Below are positions 19,020-32,139 of a DNA stretch of 64,000 nucleotides, in pieces. The notes under the pieces are model-generated. The model made no database searches. It was given only the letters and a program-made list of their open reading frames with translations, and was not told the origin of the DNA. The first letter of the stretch is position 1, and each line of letters begins with the position of its first letter. The DNA lies in assembly GCA_949317995.1 (NCBI GenBank), contig OX439038.1, forward strand, positions 77,324,659-77,388,658, read 5' to 3'. The stretch is from Acholoe squamosa (lineage: Eukaryota > Annelida > Polychaeta > Phyllodocida > Polynoidae). Made by a program: the position numbers and the translations under genes.

Positions 19020-21266
19020 AAATTAAATAAAATGCTTTAAAGTCACTCTTTAATCAACTTTAAATTCAGTAAATTCACATAGATTATTGCTTGAAGAATG
19101 ACTTTAAGCTTCTAGTATGTAAATTCTGCATACATCAGTACGCTACTTCAATGACGTCCAAAATATTATGACTAAATGTGGGGTTAGTGTGTGGTCTATT
19201 ATGAAGTAGTAAACAGAAAGTGGGGTTAGTGTGTGGTTAACTATGAAGTAGTACACAGAAAGTGGGGTTAGTTTGTGGTTAACTATGAAGTAGTATACAG
19301 AAAGTGGGGTTAATGTGTGGTTAACTATGAAGTAGTATACAGAAAGTGGGGTTAATGTGTGGTTAACTATGAAGTAGTATACAGAAGGTGGGGTTAATGT
19401 GTGGTTAACTTTGAAGTAGTATACAGAAAGTGGGTTAATATGTAGTTAAGTATGGAGTAGTATACAGAAGGTGGGGTTAATATGTGGTAAACTATGAAGA
19501 AGTATACAGAAAGTGATTTTAGTGTGTGGTTATCTATGGAGTGGTATACAGAAAGTGGGATTAATGTTTGGTTAACTATGAAGTAGTATATAGAAAGTAG
19601 GATAAGTGTGCAGTTTGGCTATGAAGTAGTATACAGAAAGAAGAAATTAGGGTGTCGCTGTATACAGAACATGGGATTAGTGTGTGGTTTGGCTTTGAAG
19701 TAGTATAGGGCTTAGTATGGAGGCCTAGTGAATCTGCCATTGCTGGATTTGTCACCTGTCCAGATAAGCACTGATAACAACCAGCATGGTGGGTACCAGG
19801 TGTTACATAATGTACCCAAAAAATTCTGCATTGAATCCAGGGAATGATCTGATTGGTTGATAATGTTTTCCGGGTCAACCCTATACAGAAAATGGGATAA
19901 GTGCATGGCTAACTATGAAGTAGTATATGGAAAGTGGGAGAAGTGTGTGGTTTACTACGAAGTAGTATACAGAAGGTGTTTTTTTTGTGTGTGGTTAACT
20001 ATGAAGTAGTATACAGAAAGTGAGATTCGTGCATGGCTAACTATGAAGTAGTATACCAAAAGTGGGATTAGTGTGTGGTAAACTATGAAGTAGTATACAG
20101 AAAGTGGGGTTAGTGTGTGGTTAACTATGGAGTAGTATACAGAAAGTGGGGTTAGTGTGTGGTTAACTATGAAGTAGTACTCAGCAAGTGGGCCATGAAC
20201 TGTGTATACAGAAAGTGGGTCATTATAAATGTTTGCAGGAATTAATAGAAAATGGCATCAGTGTATGGTGAACTGTGCAGTGATTTTTTTGAATATGGAA
20301 TCATGACAATCTTCTGGATCGGCCAAATTACTCGAGGTATTTAACCCATAAAACAATAATTTAGCTTGACTTATGCTCACATATAAGATAGAACCCCATA
20401 GATGTGATCATAGATTTCAGATGATGATAACACCTCAATACCACAGTCCATTCAAAACCCAATTGTGTCCTCAGCATTAGGTCTGATCCCCTAAAGGAAG
20501 GAATTCCCATACAAATGTCTCATGGGGTCAGTCTAAGTTTGGATTGCACCTTTGAAGCTGGTTTGGCTTGTATGGAAATTAGATATTTGATTTTATCAAA
20601 TTCCATCAAATAGAACCAATCATTGACATTTACCCCAGACCCCATTAATAAAGTACATTTAATGGTCTCTATGGACTACCTATAACACATGGACAACTAT
20701 AGGGGACTATGCCACTGCTGTTATACATGAAATGAAAGTGCTATCACCTCCATGGGGACTCTATATACCCCCTAGGGCTTGTATCAAATTGATCATCTGC
20801 TGGAAAATGTAACTAACACAAACTTTTGAATAAGGCACTTAATGCACAGAACGTGTATAGCGATAACGTAAATTAACCTGTTCAAGGCTGCAATGGTAAA
20901 TATTTAGTTTCATTTTTTGCAATGACACAACAATGAAGGGCTTGCTAGTCTTCTAACCAATATTGCATACATGCATTATATCAACCAACATGTCTATAGT
21001 GTATCAACCTGCTAGGGTTGTCGCGGTTCTTGAATGCAGCTTTGCCGATTATGTATACTCATCCATGCATCATGCAACTAATTGGCATGATTCATCATTG
21101 CCATCTGTGGTCTTTGAAGGGTTAATCTGACTGTCAGGAAAGTAGGGGAGGCAGAACTGCGGAAATAGTATAGCAATCTGTTTATTGGCCTCATGGGAAC
21201 GGGCTGAAAACTACTCCACCATGTATTGTCGTTTTCTATCAGACTGCTGGGATGTTGAAGGATGTG
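19020..21266. repeat. Long inverted repeat 1, left arm
   Basis: The stretch from the 40-bp array through 21266 is the inverted, diverged copy of about 25440-26890. Matching landmarks include GTATTGTCGTTTTCTATCAG near 21222 against CTGATAGAAAATGACAATAC near 25510, and AGCTTGACTTAT near 20362 against ATAAGTCAAGCT near 26338. The arm continues for about 45 bases after the nested Polinton relic (23989-24035). Confidence 0.85.
19171..20205. repeat. 40-bp minisatellite within the left arm
   Basis: Unit GTGTGGTTAACTATGAAGTA plus GTATACAGAAAGTGGGGTTA, with about 18 recognisable copies. It is interrupted at about 19690-19880 by unrelated sequence. The same unit in inverted orientation lies at 26380-26760 in the right arm. 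Confidence 0.9.
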
Positions 21267-21667
21267 AGTAGTATATAGGGGTAAACTCAGCATATAGGAA
21301 CAGCTACTGAAATCAATTTGACCTACTTACGAACTGGTAGTGACCTAGTTTTGAGACCGTTAGTGACCATATATGGGCATGTGACATGCTTTCTTGAGCT
21401 CTGATTGGCTGAGAGCTATGACATCATCACATGATGATCACATGATCACAACAAAAATGTAAACAAAAACAGACCGACCATAGGGTAGGGTAGGATAGGG
21501 TAGGGTAGGGTAGGAAAAAAAGGGGTAGGCTGGTACATTGGTTTATTGGTTGGGGGGCACCCATTTAGTATAAAAAGGGGGGGTACGCTGCACGCACACA
21601 TAATTTTTCTACCCTACTTTACCCTACCTTATCTTACCTTATCTTACCTTACCTACCTACCTAAAAA

Positions 21668-21925
21668 AGGTTGTCAGATGAATTCCTTTTTGAAGAAGCT
21701 CGAAACATTCCAAAACAAGGACTGATCATCATCGACGATTTGATGGATCCAGAATACTTTCCCACTGTAACGAAGCTGTTCACTGTAGGATCTCACCATA
21801 GAAACTTGAGCATGATATTCATCACACGAAACCTCTTCAATAACCCGGCTTAATTACAGGACCTTGAGCTTAAGCGCCCACTATCTAGTGGTTTTCAAGA
21901 ACCCTCACGACATGAGTCAAAAAGG
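21668..21925 (+). pseudogene. A32-like DNA packaging ATPase, C-terminal fragment
   Basis: The segment translates to a hydrophobic strand ending in two acidic residues (IIIDDLMD), which is the Walker B region of the FtsK/HerA-type packaging ATPases of Polintons. It is followed by a conserved Lys-Leu-Phe-Thr and Gly-Ser-His-His stretch and an ITRNLF-like strand. At about 21850 the frame changes and the match continues with SAHYLVVFKNP. The Walker A part is missing. In complete elements the enzyme pumps DNA into capsids; here it is a dead fragment, cut off on the left and joined to the polymerase fragment near 21930-21950. Confidence 0.8.
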
Positions 21926-21949
21926 AACAGAAAATACGGGGCGGAAAGC

Positions 21950-23200
21950 AAGGTGTGCAGACACATCTTGGGCATGGATGCCAACACCCTCTATCTGAAG
22001 TGTATGGGGGAAGCGCACTGCTCAGGCTACTATGTGGTACAGCTTCTCACCCGCAGACAAGACCGTTTATCAATTCCACAGTTGTTATTTGCATGGTCAC
22101 TTATGTCGTTTGACCAAGTCAACTCAAATCTCCCCATGGGCAAGCGTGGTTGGAAAAAAAGGCCAAGAACACAGCTCAATTTAACGCCTACGTCAAGTCG
22201 TTAGGGTACAAAGTGATGGAAAAGTATGAATGTCAATGGCTGAAAGAAAGAGAGAGGGAAGAATGCAAAGCAAAAAAAGGAGCAGTGGGTCATGAAGAGA
22301 CCACCTTGTTTTGGTAGGAAAAGCGAAGCGGAGATTCTCAGAGGTGTGATGAACAGTTCCATTTTCAGACTGATTCAGGTCGACATAGAAACACTGGAGG
22401 CGTTGAAGGAGAAGTTTGAGGAAATGACTCCCATTTTCAAGAACTGTTTGGTGAAAAGGGAAGACATGGGAGAGCACATGTGGCACTTCTTAGAAGCCGC
22501 GGGTAAGTTGAAACAACCTCAATGACAGCTCATAGGAAGTTATCACACTCAGAAAATCCTCTTTGGCACGCCTCTCTTAAAGTGGTACATAGAAAAGGGA
22601 TTAGTGGTAACCAAGGTGTACTTAGTGGTAGAATACAAGTCGGAAAAATAGTTTCTCCCCTTTGTGGAAGAGGTGACCAAGTCTAGGAGAAAGGGTGACG
22701 ACAATGTCAACTGCAAACTTCTTTCACACCTGTATAAAATTCTCAGAAACGGGTCTTATGGTAAAACCATATGCAACAAACAAAACTTTCCTCGAATGTG
22801 GTACATGTCTCCTGCCAAAGCCAAACGGTTAGCTTTACACTTGCAAACACTGTGGAATTTTCTTGCCTGCCCACCATCACCTACGACCTCCCTGTGCAAA
22901 TAGGGTTCATGGTGTATCAGTACGCCAAATTGAAAATGTTGGCCTTTTACTACGACTTCCTACTGGATTTCATATATGAAAGAAACTTTGAAATGTGTGA
23001 AATGGACACTGACAGTTTCTATTTTGCATTGAGCACAAAAAGTCTAGAGGAAGCTTCAAACCTGAGAGACGTGGCGATTTCTTCAGTGAGCATCATAAAT
23101 GGTTGCCCTCAGAGTCGTGTGACATCACTTATCATGGGGAAAGCTACGAAGAATGTAAAACCCGGGGGTACACTTGGTTCTGTCCGCCGTGTTGTAAACA
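21950..23200 (+). pseudogene. Protein-primed family B DNA polymerase, broken remnant
   Basis: Fragments in several frames line up with the polymerase half of Polinton/adintovirus DNA polymerase B. They start with a MDANTLYL segment (polymerase motif A region), then a stretch with DIGEH-like and KKIL-like motifs (22350-22560). Next come a KGLVVTKVY-like part and a NGSYGKT motif near 22745 (motif B region), and MDTDSFYF near 23005, the catalytic DTDS of motif C. The exonuclease half is absent. Stops at several points (for example 22313, 22523, 22648 and 22902) and frame changes make it non-functional. The family replicates the element from a terminal protein primer. Confidence 0.88.
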
Positions 23201-23802
23201 ACATCTGGCAATCAACAATAGAACATTTGAAAATATCTCTCTTTTCTGTTGCACACAGCGAAATCTTGTGTGTAAAAGTAGCATTTTTTTTTGTGAAATC
23301 TCTACAACATTTTGGTAAATTTGAAAAATTTTAGGGAAATTTTGTAACATTTCCGCAAAATGTTGGATTTCTTTTATTTTGTGAAAGAAATACATTGTTT
23401 AAAACCGTGTTTCAAGGTGAAATCCTGTGTTCAAAAAGTGGAATTTCTGTAAGATTTAGGTAAATTAGTAAAATTTTGTAGCATTTTTGCTGAAATAAGG
23501 CAAATCTTGTGTGTAAAAAGTTGAAATTTTGTAACATTTAGGTAAATTTCTTTCATTTTGTAGAAAGAATACCTAGGTTAAAGGTGTGTGTGCGTGTAGT
23601 GAAAATAAATGTGAAAAATCACAAAAAAAGCCTTCAATGTGTAACAAGCAACATCATTACAACGTGACAACGTAGTAGAAATGTAGCTGCAAGCAGGTCC
23701 CTTTGATTATCTATTTTTTTGGCTGTAGCAGACATCCATGATGACTATAAAAAAATAAACAAGGGTTCTTATTGTTGTACACCCACCATATGTGGTTGGG
23801 TT
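23201..23802. other. Non-coding interior of the Polinton relic
   Basis: AT-rich sequence with repeated words of the AAATTTTGTAACATTT type (about 23270-23560), looking like a degenerate short repeat. No gene is seen. Confidence 0.5.
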
Positions 23803-24035
23803 GTTGTGATCATATGATCATCATGTGATGACGTCATAGCTCTCAGCCAATCAGAGTTCAAGAAAGTAGGTCACATGCCCATATATGGTCACTTCCGGTC
23901 TCAAAACTAGGTCACTTCCGCTTTGTAAGTAGGTCAAATTGATTTCTGTAGTTGTTCCTATTCGCTGAGTTTGCCCCTATATACTACTTATGTGTCAATA
24001 TATCTGTCTGCAATCTTCTTCCTTCCCCTGAAATA

Positions 24036-24427
24036 ATGCATCATTTTTTTCCTTCTCAATCTCCCTTTTCTCCTCCCTGCCGTTGTTACTGTTGTTGGTG
24101 TTATCATAGTTGGTCTAGCTGTTATTGTTTCCGTTCCTTTTTGTTGCTGATGTTATTCTTTCTATTGTTAATGTTCTTCTCAATCTTGTTGTTGATATTG
24201 TTCTTTCTTTCTTCCTTTCTTCATCCTGATGAAGACTTCTGAATAAAGTTGAAACACTGATCATTTCCAACCATTTCTAACATTGACTGTATCTATTCTA
24301 CATTCTGTATTATAAATGTCAACCATGAACTTGAATTGACTGTGTGTGGTTTTGTGTGAAATTTACAACTTAGTAACCTTTCTTTCTTTCTTGTTCTTCT
24401 TGTTTTTCTTCTCCCCCCTCACACTCA
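24036..24427. other. Pyrimidine-rich spacer between nested inverted repeats
   Basis: CT- and TTG-rich low complexity sequence, part of the loop of inverted repeat 1. No gene. Confidence 0.5.
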
Positions 24428-25005
24428 GTGGCCATCTACATCAAGGCCACTGTATGTCTTCATCCACCTAAATACCCACATTAAGATAAGCTAAATGAGG
24501 CTCCAATTAGTAGTGCTAATAATGTATGTGTTGATAATACTGATTACAAACATACCTCTCTGGACAGAAGCCCTCTCCAAGTCTTTTCCCATTTATATGC
24601 CTTTCCAGCCTAGTTCCTCCAGGGTGTACCAGATAATTGAAGGTTGTAGCTACATGAGATATGTAATTAGAGTGAGTAATGAGGATGTGGAGACATTACA
24701 CACATTGTTAACATAGATACATACATGTCATACATACAGTTACATACAATATGGGATGTCCCAGGAATATGTATGGAATTTGCCTAGTAATTAATGCACT
24801 AAATTGTACACTGGAAAACTGTTGTAGATGAGATTCAATACCTTACTACAGACATACAAAATAGGCATAAAAATAATGATAAACAACAAGTTACAACATT
24901 ACCTGCTGACTGTTGTATTGTTCTCAAGTACACCAAATCCCCTGGTCGGCATCATGCATGAATATATCAGCATTTAAGGAGTTTGCCAAAAAAATATGTA
25001 TTATT

Positions 25006-25032
25006 ATGTGATTGACTAGACGTCAATCACAT
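25006..25032. repeat. Perfect 10-bp hairpin
   Basis: ATGTGATTGA (25006-25015) pairs with TCAATCACAT (25023-25032) around a 7-base loop. It lies close to the junction where the mirror symmetry of the giant palindrome is interrupted. Confidence 0.8.
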
Positions 25033-25439
25033 ACTTATATATACATAGACCGCTGCACAAAATCACATTGAAACAAAGAGAGATTCTGACAGACATAGGA
25101 ACAAAGAGGGAAATTTGGCCCATACACTGTCTCTGTACACATTGGTATTGGTGTATATGTTTTTGGTATATAATATAGTTGAAGGTAGCCCATAGGCCAT
25201 GTATATGGTACAGCTAGCATTTACACCTTAGAGACAGAGAATAGCCTCCGTTCTGGGGTGGTCACAGGTCAGCAGCAAAGAACAATAGGGGATTAAGGTA
25301 TTTCTTCAAGCCTGCATGCACCAGTGGTCATTAACCCCCTCAGTGCCACATAGCAGCAGTAAAATTATTAACCCTACAAGGGCATTGAACATAGAACATA
25401 GGACTCAATCACACGTAGGCCTAAGGCCTGGACTTAACC

Positions 25440-26890
25440 ATTTTTTCAGGGGGAAGTTAGAAGATTGCAGGCAGATATTTTGACACAAGCTTTCAACAGG
25501 TAGCAGTCTGATAGAAAATGACAATACATGATGGAGTAGTTTTCAGCCCATTCCCATGAGCCAGATAAAGAGATTGCTATACTATTTCCCTAGTTCTGCC
25601 TCCCCTACCTCCCTGGCAGTCAGATTAGCCCTTCTAGGGCCACTGAGTGCAGTGGTTATTATGATGCATGGATGAGTATGTATAGTCACCAGGACTGCAT
25701 TCAAGAACCATAACAACCCTAGCAGGTTTGTACACTCCAGATATATTGGTTAATACAATGCATGTATGCAGCATTGGTTAGAAGAATAGCAAGAACTTCA
25801 TTGTTGCATTGTGACAAAAAATGAAAATAAACATTTAACAATGCAGCCTTTAACAGGTTAAATTGCCTTTTCGCTGTACACATTCCATGTGCCTAATTCA
25901 AAAGTTTGTGTTAGATACATTTTGCAGCAGATGATCAATTTGATACAAGCACTAGGGGGTATATAAAGAGTCCCCATGGAAGTGATAGCACTTTCATTTT
26001 GTGCATAACAGCAGTGGTTGTCCATGTGTTATAGGTAGTCCAAAGGGACCTCTAAATGTACAATATTAATGGGACATTGGGTAAATGCTAATGATGAGAT
26101 CAGTTCAATAGAATTTGATAAAATCATAAATGTAATTTCCATATATGCCGAACCTGCTTTAAAGGTGCCAAACTCAGCCTGACCCTGCAAGGCATTTATT
26201 TTGAATGTGTTCCTCTTGGGGGTCGGACCCAATGCTGAGGACACAACCTAGTTTTAAATGGACTGTGGTGATGAAGTTGTACCTGAAAGGCATGATTCTA
26301 CAAGGTACATCTATGGGATCCTATTTTCTGTGTGAGGATAAGTCAAGCTTACTACAGTACTAGAATTTCATAGTTAGCCACACACTAATATCACTTTCTG
26401 TATATTACTCCATAGTTAGCCACACACTAATCCAACTTTCTGTATACTACTCCATAGTAAGCCATACACTAATCCCACTTTCTGTATACTACTTCATAGT
26501 GACCACACACGCTAATCCTACTTTCAATATACTACTTCATACCTAACCACACATAAATCCTACTTTCTGTACATTTATAATACTTTGTGGTTAACCACAC
26601 ACTAATTCCACTTTCTGTATATATTACTTCATAGCTAACCACACACTAAACCCGCTTATTGTATACTACTTCATAGTTAACCATACAATAACCCCACTTT
26701 CTATATACTTCTTAATTATAAGTACACACTGATCCTCCTTTCTGTTTACTACTTTGCAGTAACTGCATGCAAACTCCACTTTTTATTTTCTTTTTACTAA
26801 TTTCACTATGAGTGAGCAGTGAAGATCGAACCATAGATAATATAATTTTATCAATATCACATTTGACAGTTTAACAGTAATAGTTTCAAT
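25440..26890. repeat. Long inverted repeat 1, right arm
   Basis: Inverted copy of about 19020-21266 plus 23989-24035. The order of landmarks is exactly reversed, ending in the 40-bp units at 26380-26760. The arm has no Polinton; at about 25480-25487 it preserves the uninserted form of the target (CACAAGC, complement GCTTGTG). Confidence 0.85.
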
Positions 26891-29800
26891 TATTTCAACA
26901 CCTTCATGCAGTATATATCCAGTTATGAGGCAAAGTTTTAGACTGCTCAAGCTACTAATGGTACAACTTCTGCATTGCCCTCCACATCAGCCATCTTTTT
27001 CTACTAAAAACAATACTAAATTTTGCAGTCATATCTCTATTCATCTGTGTCTATCCCAAATATTAACATTAATTTTGTACACTCATCCACAAGCACTACA
27101 TTAGAACATCATGCCAACAACCTTTTAAAAATGTTTTTACCCAATTAGGTTGACACGATACATTTATACAATATATAAAGCCCATGGATTTTAACTTAAT
27201 TGCCAAATTGTCTCCAAAATCCATTAATGGAGTCATAACAAGCAGACTTGCCAGCCCACAATTCATTACAGCATCATGCTGACCCTACAGGGGTGCATGT
27301 AGCCTAGGCTGTATTCATGCATTAGGTGTTAAGGTGGGGTGGACCAGAGACAAGAAATACACATGGTCCACCTAAGGAGCCATGTGATTCCAAGTGGATG
27401 TGCAGTCAAAAGGGTCCTAACAACTGATGTGTGTTCTTTCTCAAATCTATGTAAGCACATGCTATATCATTGAATTCACCACACATTCCCATTTCATCTA
27501 TAATGAGAGGTCAGATTCCAGGTCGTTCTGCCTATGTGTAGGAAATGCCTAAAAGCCTGTTTAATCTTTAAACAAGACTCCCTTTTCTCCACCACAAACA
27601 AAAGACAAATTTGGAATCAAAACAAAGCTTCCTGTGCTACAAATGCAGTTATATTGGAATAATGTATCACGATTCTTGAAGCACATCATCCTAACGGATT
27701 GATAAAATGGATCACACTTCCATTTATAAGCATATAGTCAGCATATGCCCCCCCCCTGGCCAGGGGAAAGAAAAAAGGACTGGCCTCATTATGACTTGAG
27801 GTGCATGATAGGCCTAAGGTAGGATGTAAGGATGTTTACACATACCAGATCTGTTAATTGGCACATTGATCACAGAAGAGAAGCTGAACACATTAAGGGG
27901 ACTATTGTGCTAATTGGTCATTGTGATGGATGAAGCAGGCCTGCTGACCAGGGCTGCATTAACTTATCCTACAAGTTTAATGCAAGGAAGGCACTCCAAA
28001 TGCACCCCAAATGCTGAGAATGGGGCGGCAATAATAAACTGATGAGAAAACTCATTAGCCCTGCATTAGTGCTCAAATCAACAGGAGGAACATGAAACTT
28101 GAAGAATCAAGGGGCCCTTAAATGGTTAATTGGCGTGAGTGGAAATCTTCCATCCCCGAATTTCACTATGTCTCCTGTTAAATCTGGATATCACATGTTT
28201 TTGTCAAAGAGATACAGATGTGTAATGAGGCTGCCTCTGCAGATTCTGTATCAATTAACAAGGTTGTTACTGTTATATTTACGCTCTACCTCTACGCTCT
28301 ATCATAGAACCAGGCTGCAGTTTATGGCATTGCCTAAGATAAGGATGCAGCTAAGAGTCTAGGTTTTGACAATGTAGAGCAGTACTAAAACATTTTTGAA
28401 TTATAGCATCATTTAAAATCTGGGGTGACAGTTGTAATGTATGTGAGTGCATCTTATATCTGGGGTTTTAGGCTACATGTAGCATATATATGCATCTATT
28501 CATGTAATAAGCTAGCACTTAATTACACATCCCCCATCACTATAGATATGTCAGTTTATAGTGAAGCCCTCCCATAAATTCTACTAGGCCACCATTTTGT
28601 CCTTCACAGCGGACCCTGACGTAAGTAGGGGGTAACAGGAGGAGTTCAACCCATTAAGGAGCCTCCAGGTCCATGTGCCTTTGCTATCTCGATGCACAAA
28701 TGTAGTGGTAGTGAATCAAATAACTAGGCCTGTATTGATGCACCATGTCAGCCCTTCAGGAGTGTATCAACCCTCCAGGGTCAGCATGATGCATGAATGT
28801 AGCCTGGGTGAGTAGACTCACCATGTTAGTATCACCATCCAGCATGATGTCAAGTGGACATAATGCTTAATGTCATGTGCACCTGAAAGGCTTAATGGAA
28901 ACATGTCTTATTTACCCCAACAGAGAAACTAAGAATATCCCCCCATGACATCAACTCTCAGGTAACAGGAAATGATGTCACAGGTGTACACCCCATTAGC
29001 AAACCGATATACATATTGCACAATATGGAATGGTAGTATCTGTGATTATGCTGTCATTTTCACTGTTTATGTTAATTGTAATAGTTGGTGTATAATCATG
29101 GTCCTGGATTTGGGTCAAAATCTGCGCAAATACTGACAGCCTTTGTTCATGTTACAAAGAAAACATGTTTGTTAGCATATATTCAAGCAGAAACAACAGG
29201 TGAGTACCCAGACATAGTGACACTGGATCCCCTGCATCTGGATGTTTAGCTTCAGTATTCTACTTTTCATGTCTTATATTACAAATAAATAAGACTTTAA
29301 AGGAGCCCATATCAATGATGCTTTATTAAGACTAAGGTCAGTGACCCTCAGTACCCTGACTGTGGCAAATAAAGACCATTGATATGGGCTCATCTCAAGT
29401 CATAATTATTTGTAAAAAGACCTGCGAGGTAGAATACTGAAAGTGAACGTCCGGATGTACAGGAGATACAATGTCACTATATGTATGTCTGGATACTCAC
29501 AGGCCACCTGTTATATACGCTGACAAACATGTTTTTTCTTGTTAAATGAATGAATGCTCTCAGTGTTTCTGCTGTGTTTGAAAAAAAAAATTGGTAGATT
29601 TAATCAATCTTAACTCTTAGGATGTATATCAGACATGTTACCCCCGCACCCCAAAATCTAAGGGATCATGTTTGCTTTCAGGTAGGAGATGGGGGACGCC
29701 CTGGTGGGATATATATATTCAGAGGGATGTCAGGGGAACAGGTCCAGGGGGTTTCATTACTTTTCTCCAAAACACCAGGATGAAATGATCACTTGTTGAA

Positions 29801-31854
29801 AGAAGTAATCACTGTATATCTAATTTGAGTCTTTTACAATGAACCTATATCTATAGGTATTTCACAAAAAACTTTGTATAAAAGGAGTTTCTTTTTTAAG
29901 TTATAAGTTAACAAACAAGATTCTGGTTATCAAAGTGACCAGTTCAATACCTAATGTTCCTGATTTTCCATTGACCCAAGAATCACCGTCAATTTTTTTT
30001 ATCACTAGCATTTGATAATGCTGCATGAACATATGTAACAATAATGTTTTGGCCTGTATAAGGCCAGTGTTTTCAAATAGGGATAAAATGAAGTGTTATT
30101 CGAAATCTTTGTTTGATAAGCACCGGTCACAATTATAGGTGCCTACAGCCCAGGACCATATATATATATACAGATAATTATGCTTGACATGAACAGTGAA
30201 CAGTGAGGGAGTCAACCATTCCATACAGTGCAATATGTATATCGGATTGCTAATGGTGTTGAGCTGTGACGTTATTTCCTGTAACCTGAGAGTTGACGTC
30301 ATGGGGGGATATTCTTAGTTTGTCTGCTGGGGGTAAATGAGACATGTTTCCATTGAGCCTTTCAGGAGTGCATGACGTGAGGCATTATGTCCACTTGACA
30401 TCATGCTGGATGGTGATACCGACCTGGTGGGTCTACTTACCCAGGCTGCATTCATGCATCATGCTGACCCTGGAGGGTTGATACATTCCTGAAGTGCCAG
30501 CATGGTGCTCCAATACAGGCCCAGTGAGTTGATTCACTAGCACTACATTTGTGCATCAGGATAGCAAAGGCGCATGGACCTGGAGGTCCCTTAATGGGTT
30601 CAGCTCCTCCTGTTACCCCCTTGAGGCCCACAGACTATTAAGATGTGGGGATCTGTGGCTAACCTGCAATAAAGCCTTTACTTACGTCACGGTCCACTGT
30701 GAAGGACAAAATGTTGGTCTAGTAGAATTAAGGAAGGGAAAACTTCACAATGACTTATCTATAGTTAGTGGGCTGTGTAATTAATTGTTAGCCATTACAC
30801 CAGATTTTAATGATGCTATTAAGCCAGAATTAAGATTTAAAGATGTTGCTTTAACACTGTTCTATATCAAAACCCGGACTCTTGGCTACATCCCCGTCGG
30901 GGGAAATCCTATAAACCACATCTTAGTTCTATGATGGTCTATGATACAAGGCGCAGCAAAAATGTGGGCTTTCCCATATAACAGTGACAACCTTGTTAAT
31001 TGATACAGAATCTGCAGAGGCAGCCTCATTAGAGACACCTGTATCTCTTTGACAAACATGTGATATCCAGATTAAACAGGAGACATAATGAGTCAAGGGT
31101 GGAAGATTTCCTTTCCCTCCCATAACTTCATGCCCATGATCACACACACCAATAAACCATTTAAGGGCCCCATGATTCTTGTTCATGTTCCTCCTGTTGC
31201 TATGAGGCCTCATCAGCTCATTATTGCCCATCATGCTGAGCATTTGGGGTGTATTTATTTCTAATGTCGTGAATCAAACCTGTAGGATAAGTTAAAGCAG
31301 ATCTGGTCAGCAGGACTGCTTCGACCAATCGACAAAATACGGCCCTTAATCCTGGGTCACTGATGCATCAATAAATCCTTCCTATTGGTCGCCATGGTCC
31401 ATGAATGCAGCCCTTGAAAGTAACTCACCAGGGCTACATTCATGCATCATGCCGACCCTGCATGATTGATACACAAACTCCCAGAAGGTCGCCATGATGC
31501 CCCAAAGAAGTGCTGGAGAGCAGACTGGCCAGCACTTCATTGGTGCACCATCAATGTACCAATTAACAGATGTGGTATGTGTAACCATCCTTACATCCTA
31601 GCTTAGGTGTATCATGCACCCTAAGTCATAGTGAGGCTTCTCCCTTTTTCTTTCCCCTGGCTGGGGGGGGGGACAAATGCTGACTATATGCTTATAAATG
31701 GAAGTATGAGCCACTTTTTTAATATGCTTCAAGAATCGTGATGCATTATTCCAAGATAACTGCATTTGTAGCACAGAAAGCTTTATTTTGATTCCAAATA
31801 AGTTTTGTTTGCGGTGGTGAAAAAGAAGTCTTGTTTGAAGAATAAGAGTCTTTA

Positions 31855-31998
31855 GGGAGTGATCACTATTTCACAACATCGGGTTAGTGGGTTTGGGGGG
31901 ACAGAAAAGGTTGAGACCCCTCTTAGAGGAATGGAAAGACTTTCGCTGCACGTACAGAATTTCACCAACCACCCTTTTGTTAATAAATAATCACTCCC
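31855..31998. mobile_element. 144-bp MITE-like insertion, TSD TTA
   Basis: The ends are inverted (GGGAGTGATCACTATTT against AAATAATCACTCCC) and TTA flanks both sides (31852-31854, 31999-32001). The mirror arm near 27550 has the uninterrupted sequence with a single TTA, so the insertion is younger than the duplication. A 3-bp TTA duplication suggests the PIF/Harbinger group. Confidence 0.8.
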
Positions 31999-32139
31999 TT
32001 AAGGCATTTCCTACAGCTTCATAGACAGGACAACTTGTGAGCTGACCTCTTATCAGCGATGAAAAGGGAATGTGTAGTGAGTTCTTTGGTTTAGCATGCG
32101 TTTACAGAGATGCCTTCTCAACATGCTTTTGATAGCAAA

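Larger units (their letters stand above)
21267..23988. mobile_element. Polinton/Maverick relic (2,722 bp) with 186-bp inverted repeats
   Basis: Terminal inverted repeats of 186 bp (21267-21452 and 23803-23988) begin AGTAGTATATAGGGG, with the AG start known for Polintons. The flanks GATGTG (21261-21266) and TATGTG (23989-23994) agree at five of six bases, the 6-bp duplication size of the group. The interior holds remnants of an A32-type packaging ATPase and a protein-primed DNA polymerase B, but no integrase, protease or capsid gene. Complete elements are about 15-20 kb, so this is an internally deleted copy. Short GGGTA repeats (21480-21520) and CTTACC/CTACC repeats (21608-21663) border the ATPase remnant. 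Confidence 0.9.
24428..29345. repeat. Giant imperfect palindrome, left arm
   Basis: Blocks of this arm recur in inverted order on the other side of a centre near 29345: 24428-24950 with 34300-34945, 26900-27430 with 33600-34110, 27440-27800 with 31640-32110, 27800-28370 with 30930-31640, 28580-29010 with 30245-30730, and 29140-29340 with 29360-29545. Paired blocks differ by scattered substitutions and small indels, roughly one in six by eye. The arm carries about 1.9 kb (24950-26890) with no mirror copy; this is the right arm of inverted repeat 1. No coding sequence is seen. Confidence 0.88.

Noticed and set aside
21480-21663. Telomere-like GGGTA and CTTACC repeats
   Set aside because: Short, imperfect and of several unit types inside the Polinton relic; they do not match a canonical TTAGGG telomere array.
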